Assembly: GCA_020859965.1 (NCBI GenBank)
Contig: JAJBVF010000396.1
Coordinates: 3,053-9,308, forward strand
Source: Clostridiales bacterium
GTDB lineage: Bacteria; Bacillota; Clostridia; Lachnospirales; Lachnospiraceae
DNA: 6,256 bases
Reading direction: 5' to 3'
Under the pieces are notes generated by a model. The model was not told the origin of the DNA, did no database searches, and saw only the letters and a program-made list of their open reading frames with translations. Positions 1-4,607 of this stretch are shown here, one piece after another (within the stretch, counting starts at the first letter, position 1; each line of letters starts with the position of its first letter). Position numbers and translations under genes: made by a program.

Positions 1-32
1 CATCATCTGATCTGCTTAAATAAATTAACATT

Positions 33-61
33 ATTTTGGCATAAGCGAAAGGATTTGTCAA
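33..61 (-). promoter_or_regulatory. Putative sigma-A promoter pointing out of the left window edge
   Basis: On the minus strand there is a perfect -35 box TTGACA (56-61), a 17-bp spacer, and a -10-like CAAAAT (33-38, four of six consensus bases). Transcription would run leftward, beyond position 1. No start codon with a ribosome binding site is visible before the edge, so the gene it would serve lies outside the window. The -35 box and spacing are good and the -10 is mediocre. Confidence 0.4.
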
Positions 62-189
62 CCCGTTTTTGATATGGAAATACCCGGTTTCTGAATCAGA
101 ATTGTTTAATTGCCGCATGAAACACAAATATCTTTTCTACTGGCTTCATACACCCGGATTCGTACATGTCATGTGATAAAAAATGCTTT

Positions 190-1545
190 TCACAGTGTTG
201 ACAAATCAACCTGATAATGATATCCCAGCGGAACTTCTTCTGCCCGATAAAAAAGAATCATATACCAGGGGAGATACTGAATCCCTTCTACATTTTCCAC
301 ATTTCCTTCGCAAAACACGATCCTTCGACCAAATTTCCAATTTTCAACCTGGGACATATGATCCAACGAAAGATGTCTTTTATAGTCGGAGCCCGATTTC
401 ACCTCAATCAGATCGATATCAGTTCCATTCTGAACAACAAAATCCAGTTCACCCATTCTTTTAGATTCGTAATAGTTAAGGGAAAAACCTCCACCTTTGA
501 TTGACTGGGCAAACACATTTTCCAGGATACCTCCCATATTGACCTCCATATTCCCCTGCAGGAGCTCGAACTGTATATTTTTCATACAAGCTGCACAGAG
601 AAGTCCGGTGTCATTTAAAAATAATTTAAAGATGCTTCTTTTTTCATTTAGTCTCAAGGGAGCCACAGGCTCCGTAACATTATAAGACGGCAAAGCCACT
701 CCCGCATCAGCAAGCCATAAAAAGGCGTTCTCATATCTGTTCTGCCGGCCGTTTTCGTCCACGCGGCTTAAAAAAAATCTCCGATTCTTATCATTGAGCT
801 GTGAGGGAATGCTGTCAAATATCGCCTGTATCTTAATTCGATCGTTCCCGGAAGCATATCTGGCAATATCAAGACGATACAGTTCCAGGATATCCCGTTG
901 TGTCTGAACGACTTTTCCAATATCATGAGTCGTCACATAAGTCTGAACCACAGCCGGCATCCCGCCAACAACAATATAGGTGTAAAAAAGCTTTTTCATC
1001 GTGCTGTGTATAGCCTCTGAAACAGGCCGGTTCTGCTCACAGCACTCTTTCAACAAGTCAAAGGTGGAATTCTGTACACCGTTTGCTGACGCATATTCCC
1101 TGAATGTCATGGGATACATATAATAAATTTCCTCAAATCCAACCGGATAAGACTTCACTTCTTTGTATCGGACCCCAAGCATAGAGCCTGACTCAATGTA
1201 ATCAAAACGTCCATCCTCAACCAGAAATTTAATCGCGCACCTCGCGTTCGGGCATTCCTGAATTTCATCCAGAAAAATCAGTGTATTCCCCGGCTCCATC
1301 TTCTGCATTGTATATGCGGTCAGGTTTTCTATGACTGTATCTGCTTCCAGGCTTCCATCAAAAATCCGACTGGCTCCGGCATCTGTGACAAAATTGATTT
1401 CCACAAAATAATCATAATTTTCCCGGCCAAATTGTTCAATAATTGTGGTTTTTCCAATCTGACGGGCACCGATGATGCAAAGAGCCCTCTTGTCCGCTTC
1501 CTCTTTCCATGCTTTTAATTTTGCATAAATTTCTCTCTCCAGCAT
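190..1545 (-). CDS. AAA-family ATPase with DUF4143 / PD-(D/E)xK-like C-terminus
   Basis: The 451-residue product is a P-loop ATPase of the AAA_14 plus DUF4143 type, a widespread but poorly characterised prokaryotic family. Visible motifs are Walker A GARQIGKT (residues 26-33), a hydrophobic Walker B strand ending in D93-E94 (TLIFLDEIQ), and a sensor-1-like ESGS (118-121). The middle (about 180-310) holds the helical DUF4143 region. The C-terminus carries nuclease-fold signatures: E342 (ILEN), GELD (365-368) and EVK (381-383). No signal peptide or membrane segment is seen, so it should be cytoplasmic. The length is normal for the family and the frame is intact. ATG at 1545 is preceded by GGAGGT (1556-1561, 10-nt spacing). 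It has its own promoter and no partner gene. By eye it is more AT-rich than the neighbouring sugar genes. The substrate is unknown; family assignment is firm, role is not. Confidence 0.92.
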   Translation of the reverse strand: MLEREIYAKLKAWKEEADKRALCIIGARQIGKTTIIEQFGRENYDYFVEINFVTDAGASRIFDGSLEADTVIENLTAYTMQKMEPGNTLIFLDEIQECPNARCAIKFLVEDGRFDYIESGSMLGVRYKEVKSYPVGFEEIYYMYPMTFREYASANGVQNSTFDLLKECCEQNRPVSEAIHSTMKKLFYTYIVVGGMPAVVQTYVTTHDIGKVVQTQRDILELYRLDIARYASGNDRIKIQAIFDSIPSQLNDKNRRFFLSRVDENGRQNRYENAFLWLADAGVALPSYNVTEPVAPLRLNEKRSIFKLFLNDTGLLCAACMKNIQFELLQGNMEVNMGGILENVFAQSIKGGGFSLNYYESKRMGELDFVVQNGTDIDLIEVKSGSDYKRHLSLDHMSQVENWKFGRRIVFCEGNVENVEGIQYLPWYMILFYRAEEVPLGYHYQVDLSTL

Positions 1546-1569
1546 ATGTCACAATACCTCCATGTCTGC

Positions 1570-1597
1570 ATTGTAACATTTTTCTTCGATATTTCAA
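1570..1597 (-). promoter_or_regulatory. Probable sigma-A promoter of the AAA/DUF4143 ATPase gene
   Basis: On the minus strand, -35 TTGAAA (1592-1597, five of six), a 16-bp spacer, and an extended -10 of TGT followed by TACAAT (1570-1575, five of six). Transcription would start near 1563, leaving a short leader that begins almost at the GGAGGT ribosome binding site (1556-1561) of the ATPase gene. The combined quality and position make this a plausible promoter, and it suggests the gene is transcribed separately from the transketolase operon, whose terminator lies upstream. Confidence 0.55.
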
Positions 1598-1844
1598 TGG
1601 CGAATGCCACTTTTTTCTGAGTTTTCAGGTAAAAAACAGCAAGCTGTAGTCTAACCGAATTCCAGATTTTTCCCTGAAACAGGAGTTTCTCATCGGTTCC
1701 TGGTTTTGGGTGGAAGTTACCATGCCCTTGAGATGTGTTTTCCTTTGTCCTGATAGAATTTGATATTTAGTCCAACTTCTTTTCTCTATGTTTTGACAGT
1801 CGGTTTTCTTTATACTTTGATTTTAAAAAATATCCTTTGCATCC

Positions 1845-1882
1845 AAATACAAAAATACAGCCGCCGGAAAACCGGCGGCTGT
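1845..1882 (-). terminator. Intrinsic terminator of the araD-transketolase operon
   Basis: A perfect 11-bp GC-rich stem (1857-1867 pairing with 1872-1882) closes a four-base loop (1868-1871). Read on the minus strand it is followed immediately by ATTTTT and a further T-rich run (1856-1845). It lies about 80 bp beyond the stop codon of the C-terminal transketolase subunit. On the plus strand the stem is not followed by a T tract, so it acts leftward only. This is a textbook rho-independent terminator. Confidence 0.9.
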
Positions 1883-1904
1883 CCAAAACAAGTTTTGCAT
1901 TACA

Positions 1905-1917
1905 TGACCTTAGGTCA
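1905..1917. repeat. 13-bp inverted repeat TGACCT-T-AGGTCA
   Basis: Two perfect 6-bp arms (1905-1910 and 1912-1917) flank one central base, between the transketolase stop codon and the operon terminator. The one-base centre is too short for an RNA hairpin of this size unless inner pairs open, so a protein-binding dyad is the better reading if it is functional. Its function is unknown, and chance is possible in AT-rich intergenic DNA. Confidence 0.35.
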
Positions 1918-1961
1918 AAATACGCCATATACAAACACGGAACAGAAAACCCGTCAATTGT

Positions 1962-2900
1962 TTATACCCACGCTTTGATCTGCTCATACACACCTGCACC
2001 GTCGAGCTTATATTTCTTCAGAAGCTCCACTGCCGGGCCGGACTCGCCAAAGACATCCTGCACACCGATCTTCAGTACCGGAGTCGGTGCCTTTGCACAG
2101 AGAGCGTCGCAGACTGCACTGCCAAGACCGCCGATCACAGAATGCTCTTCCACGGTCACCACTTTGCCGGTCTCCTTCGCGCATGCAACTACGAGATCTT
2201 CATCAAGCGGTTTGATGGTATGGATATTTACCACCTTTGCGGAGACGCCGTCTTTTTCGAGCATCTCTGCCGCCTCAAGCGCGCTGCTCACGCAGAGCCC
2301 TGTCGCGATGATGGTCACGTCAGTGCCTTCCTTCAGCACTACGCCCTTGCCAAGCTCGAATTTGTAATCCGGATTGTCATTGATCACCGGCACTGCCAGG
2401 CGGCCAAAGCGCAGATAAACCGGTCCCTCATGCTCATAAGCTGCCTTTACGGCTGCCTTTGCTTCTATATCATCGGACGGGTTGACCACTACCATGCCCG
2501 GAATCGTGCGCATCAGCGCCAGATCCTCGTTGCACTGGTGGGAAGCACCATCCTCGCCTACAGAGATACCGGCATGTGTCGCACCGATCTTAACGTTCAG
2601 ATGCGGATATCCGATGGAATTTCTTACCTGCTCAAATGCGCGGCCGGATGCGAACATTGCGAATGTGCTGACAAACGGCACTTTGCCGGTCGTCGCGAGT
2701 CCTGCAGCGATACCCATCATATTGCACTCAGCGATACCGCAGTCGATATGACGATCCGGAAATACCTTTTTGAAAGTGTCCGTCTTTGTAGCGTTTGCAA
2801 GGTCAGCATCCAGAACCACAAGGTTATCATGCTCTGCTCCAAGCTCTGCCAGAGCATTGCCATAGCTCTGTCTCGTAGCGATCTTTTTTACTTCTGACAT
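1962..2900 (-). CDS. Transketolase, C-terminal subunit
   Basis: This 312-residue cytoplasmic protein corresponds to the pyrimidine-binding and C-terminal domains of transketolase. With the N-terminal subunit it would make the thiamine-diphosphate enzyme that moves two-carbon ketol units, for example from xylulose 5-phosphate to ribose 5-phosphate or erythrose 4-phosphate. The catalytic glutamate that activates the cofactor is E58 in GIAECNMMGIAAG (55-67). The family motif HAGISVGEDGASHQ follows (109-122), and the C-terminal domain (about 195-312) carries VTVEEHSVIGGLGSA (248-262). The frame is complete with no missing key residue. ATG at 2900 lies inside the end of the upstream subunit gene (13-bp overlap), with a modest purine-rich GGGGGAAG before it, which points to translational coupling. 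An operon terminator lies downstream. Exact sugar substrate is not decided by sequence, because split transketolases also serve specialised pathways. Confidence 0.93.
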   Translation of the reverse strand: MSEVKKIATRQSYGNALAELGAEHDNLVVLDADLANATKTDTFKKVFPDRHIDCGIAECNMMGIAAGLATTGKVPFVSTFAMFASGRAFEQVRNSIGYPHLNVKIGATHAGISVGEDGASHQCNEDLALMRTIPGMVVVNPSDDIEAKAAVKAAYEHEGPVYLRFGRLAVPVINDNPDYKFELGKGVVLKEGTDVTIIATGLCVSSALEAAEMLEKDGVSAKVVNIHTIKPLDEDLVVACAKETGKVVTVEEHSVIGGLGSAVCDALCAKAPTPVLKIGVQDVFGESGPAVELLKKYKLDGAGVYEQIKAWV

Positions 2901-3727
2901 AATGCTTCCCCCACTTTCTCCAAATCTGCCATCGCGATTGCGTATTCTTCATCATTCGGTGCTTTGCCGTGCCATCCGGCCTGTCCTTCCATAAAGGAAA
3001 CGCCCTTGCCTTTTACAGTCTTCATAACTATAGCGGTCGGCATACCCTTTACAGTCTTCGCTTCTGCAAACGCATCCGCAAGCTGCTGCATATCATTGCC
3101 ATCTGCCACATTGATCACGTGGAAATTGAATGCTTCGAATTTCTTATCGATCGGATATGGTGAGCAGACATCTTCAATCTTACCATCAATCTGCAGGCCG
3201 TTGTTATCCACGATCACACAGAGATTGTCCAGCTTGCGGTGTCCCGCAAACATTGCTGCCTCCCATACCTGGCCTTCCTGAATCTCACCATCGCCAAGCA
3301 GTGTATAAACACGATAGGATTTCTGATCCATCTTAGCTGAGAGCGCCATACCAACTGCAGCTGAAATACCCTGGCCAAGAGAACCGGAGGACATATCAAT
3401 ACCAGCAATGTGCTGCATGCACGGATGCCCCTGCAGGTGAGAACCTGTATGGCGCAGTGTCACAAGATCTTCCACCGGGAAGTATCCTCTGTGCGCCATA
3501 GCGGAATAATACCCCGGCGCATTGTGTCCTTTCGAAAGTACGAAACGGTCTCTGTCCGGATTCTTCGGATCCTTCGGATCGATATTCATCTCTTCAAAAT
3601 ACAGATAGGTAAATACATCTGCGGCTGAGAGCGATCCGCCCGGATGCCCCGCCTTCGCACTGTGAACAGCTGTCACAATGCCTTTGCGAACTTCGTTCGC
3701 CATTTTTTTAAGCTCAAGAATTGTCAT
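2888..3727 (-). CDS. Transketolase, N-terminal (thiamine diphosphate-binding) subunit
   Basis: A 279-residue protein matching the diphosphate-binding domain of transketolase, the partner of the C-terminal subunit encoded next to it. The thiamine-diphosphate motif starts at GDG (145-147) and ends at DNN (174-176), binding Mg2+ and the diphosphate. Conserved histidines sit in AGHPGG (H28), KGHNAPG (H68), GSHLQGHP (H97, H101) and GWHGKAP (H253). The frame is open for 13 more codons upstream, but ATG at 3727 is chosen because a strong AGGAGGAAGG (3737-3746) sits 9 nt before it and the product then begins at the usual family position; the longer version would start inside the upstream hairpin. It follows araD by 105 bp with no terminator or convincing promoter between, so co-transcription is likely. 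One polypeptide of about 660 residues is usual in E. coli; two half-size subunits are common in Clostridia and archaea. Confidence 0.94.
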   Translation of the reverse strand: MTILELKKMANEVRKGIVTAVHSAKAGHPGGSLSAADVFTYLYFEEMNIDPKDPKNPDRDRFVLSKGHNAPGYYSAMAHRGYFPVEDLVTLRHTGSHLQGHPCMQHIAGIDMSSGSLGQGISAAVGMALSAKMDQKSYRVYTLLGDGEIQEGQVWEAAMFAGHRKLDNLCVIVDNNGLQIDGKIEDVCSPYPIDKKFEAFNFHVINVADGNDMQQLADAFAEAKTVKGMPTAIVMKTVKGKGVSFMEGQAGWHGKAPNDEEYAIAMADLEKVGEALCQK

Positions 3728-3736
3728 AACTGTAAT

Positions 3737-3746
3737 CCTTCCTCCT
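3737..3746 (-). promoter_or_regulatory. Ribosome binding site that fixes the transketolase N-subunit start
   Basis: Minus-strand AGGAGGAAGG lies 9 nt before ATG at 3727. The in-frame ATG at 3766 has no comparable site and lies within the hairpin region, so this element decides the start. Only four bases separate it from the foot of the 3751-3778 hairpin, so a folded hairpin would sit within the reach of an initiating ribosome. Confidence 0.8.
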
Positions 3747-3750
3747 GTTA

Positions 3751-3786
3751 CTGAACATGGTGTCAATGACCATGTCAGTTCATGGT
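3751..3786 (-). repeat. Three alternating CATGGT/ACCATG elements forming competing hairpins
   Basis: In transcript order the elements are ACCATG (3786-3781), CATGGT (3774-3769) and ACCATG (3761-3756). The middle one can pair with either flank. With the downstream copy it makes the larger stem: seven perfect pairs (3755-3761 with 3769-3775), then one bulged base and three more pairs (3751-3753 with 3776-3778), around a 7-nt loop. With the upstream copy it makes a 6-bp stem with a 6-nt loop. Neither is followed by a T tract, so they are not terminators. The location, directly before the transketolase ribosome binding site, suggests control of translation or mRNA processing; this is inference. 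Confidence 0.55.
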
Positions 3787-3843
3787 TACATCGCCTGATA
3801 CACGAATCACCGGTTCTGAAAGCTCACCGAAGTCACTGTCCAT
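3775..3843 (-). CDS. Possible 22-codon mini-ORF overlapping the end of araD
   Basis: A frame shifted relative to araD opens at ATG (3843), 8 bp before the araD stop codon, and runs to TGA at 3777-3775. The product would be a 22-residue, mildly acidic peptide beginning MDSDFGELSE and ending GDVTMN. I do not recognise it, and it has no signal peptide or metal motif. No good ribosome binding site precedes it within araD, so it would depend on reinitiation or coupling with araD. Its last codons, ACC ATG AAC TGA, are exactly the first of the three hairpin elements before the transketolase gene. It may be a leader peptide, a gene remnant, or simply chance; short open frames of this size are frequent. 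Confidence 0.2.
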   Translation of the reverse strand: MDSDFGELSEPVIRVSGDVTMN

Positions 3844-4525
3844 AGTAAGCATTTGCGCCATGTTTTCTCATGAAATGCTTTTCCTTGATGGAATCGGGTG
3901 CCGGAGTCACACGCGGATTGATCAGCTCTGTGCGGCATGCCATCTTTGCCACTTCTTCAAGAACGACCGCATTGTGTACCGCCTCCGCCGCGTCTTTGCC
4001 CCAGGTAAACGGACCATGATTGGTGCAAAGCACCGCCGGCACATAAACCGGATTGATTCCTCTGGACTTAAAGGTTTCAATGATCACAAGCCCGGTGTTC
4101 TTCTCGTACTCGCCATTGATCTCCTCCGGTGTCAGACTTCTCGCGCACGGAATCGGACCATACATATAGTCCGCGTGTGTCGTCCCATAGCATGGGATAT
4201 CACGTCCGGCCTGTGCCCAGGATGTCGCCCACGGAGAATGCGTATGTACCACACCGCCAAGCTCCGGAAATGCCTTGTACAGCTCCGCATGCGTCGCCGT
4301 ATCCGAGGAAGGCTTGTAACGTCCCTCGATCTTATTGCAATCCAGATCCATCACTACCATGTCGTCCGGTGTCAGTTTTTCATAATCAACACCGCTCGGC
4401 TTGATCACGAAATAGCCGCTCTCACGGTCCAGACCGCTGACATTTCCCCATGTGTAGGTGACAAGCCCGCGTTTGGGAAGCTCCATATTCGCCTCATAAA
4501 CCAGCTTTTTCAATTCCTCTAACAT
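3833..4525 (-). CDS. araD: L-ribulose-5-phosphate 4-epimerase (class II aldolase family)
   Basis: This 230-residue cytoplasmic metalloenzyme would interconvert L-ribulose 5-phosphate and D-xylulose 5-phosphate, the last dedicated step of L-arabinose use. It is one residue shorter than E. coli AraD (231), and the known functional residues appear in register minus one: metal ligands H94, H96 (HTHS) and H170 (TNHGPF), plus D75 (SSDTATH), D119 (HADY) and the catalytic Y228 in the terminal YYGQ. The phosphate-binding GNVSG (27-31) and KPSG (42-45) motifs are intact. ATG at 4525 has a strong AAGGAGGA (4531-4538) and a promoter upstream, so araD probably heads the operon with the two transketolase genes, which would consume its product. 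The paralogues UlaF and SgbE (ascorbate or L-xylulose routes) do the same reaction and cannot be excluded. No araA, araB or araR is in the window. Confidence 0.93.
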   Translation of the reverse strand: MLEELKKLVYEANMELPKRGLVTYTWGNVSGLDRESGYFVIKPSGVDYEKLTPDDMVVMDLDCNKIEGRYKPSSDTATHAELYKAFPELGGVVHTHSPWATSWAQAGRDIPCYGTTHADYMYGPIPCARSLTPEEINGEYEKNTGLVIIETFKSRGINPVYVPAVLCTNHGPFTWGKDAAEAVHNAVVLEEVAKMACRTELINPRVTPAPDSIKEKHFMRKHGANAYYGQ

Positions 4526-4563
4526 AAGAGTCCTCCTTCTGCAGTTCTTATTTAGCTGTTATC

Positions 4564-4592
4564 ATCATACACGCTTTTGCCTTTTCCGTCCA
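4564..4592 (-). promoter_or_regulatory. Probable sigma-A promoter of the araD-transketolase operon
   Basis: In the 82-bp gap between the permease stop and araD, the minus strand shows TGGACG (4587-4592, four of six for -35), a 17-bp spacer, and TATGAT (4564-4569, five of six for -10). Start of transcription would fall near 4557, giving a leader of about 30 nt that contains the AAGGAGGA ribosome binding site (4531-4538). No terminator for the permease gene is visible in the gap, so read-through from upstream is also possible. I see no clear AraR-type palindrome or catabolite-repression (cre) box here. Confidence 0.55.
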
Positions 4593-4607
4593 GTGATTTT
4601 TGTTCAT

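Larger units (their letters stand above)
1546..1961. other. 416-bp intergenic region between ATPase and transketolase genes
   Basis: The left end holds the ribosome binding site and promoter of the ATPase gene (1556-1597). The right end holds the transketolase operon terminator (1845-1882) and a 13-bp inverted repeat (1905-1917). Between about 1600 and 1840 I see no convincing gene on either strand. The plus-strand frames here begin without a ribosome binding site, and one runs straight through the terminator hairpin. Minor elements are a 4-bp stem with a CUUG loop followed by U residues on the minus strand (1631-1647), and a small GAAAC/GTTTC inverted repeat (1676-1689). Neither is strong. 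Confidence 0.6.

Noticed and set aside
164..174. Inverted repeat ACATG-T-CATGT left of the ATPase gene
   Set aside because: Arms of five bases around one base are expected by chance in AT-rich DNA, and no T tract or promoter overlap supports a role.
198..226. TTGACA on the plus strand at 198-203 as a rightward promoter
   Set aside because: At 17-bp spacing the -10 position reads TATCCC, a poor match, and the site is inside the ATPase gene with no plus-strand gene to drive.
1631..1647. Small hairpin with CUUG loop followed by a U run on the minus strand as a second terminator
   Set aside because: The stem is only four base pairs without GC strength, and a much better terminator lies upstream at 1845-1882.
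1837..2367. 176-codon plus-strand open frame
   Set aside because: It crosses the transketolase operon terminator hairpin and then runs antisense to the C-terminal subunit; Ser/Thr/Pro-rich low-complexity product typical of a shadow frame.
2142..2897. 251-codon plus-strand open frame
   Set aside because: It lies entirely antisense to the C-terminal transketolase gene, has no family resemblance and is rich in Cys, His and Arg as expected of a mirror frame of a real gene.
3728..3766. Extension of the N-terminal transketolase subunit to the upstream in-frame ATG at 3766
   Set aside because: The added 13 residues do not match the family, the start would lie in the hairpin region, and a strong ribosome binding site sits inside the extension, serving ATG 3727.
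3782..4522. 246-codon plus-strand open frame
   Set aside because: It is the mirror of araD, whose catalytic residues are all recognisable; the plus-strand product has no recognisable motif and unnatural Arg/His/Ile-rich composition.
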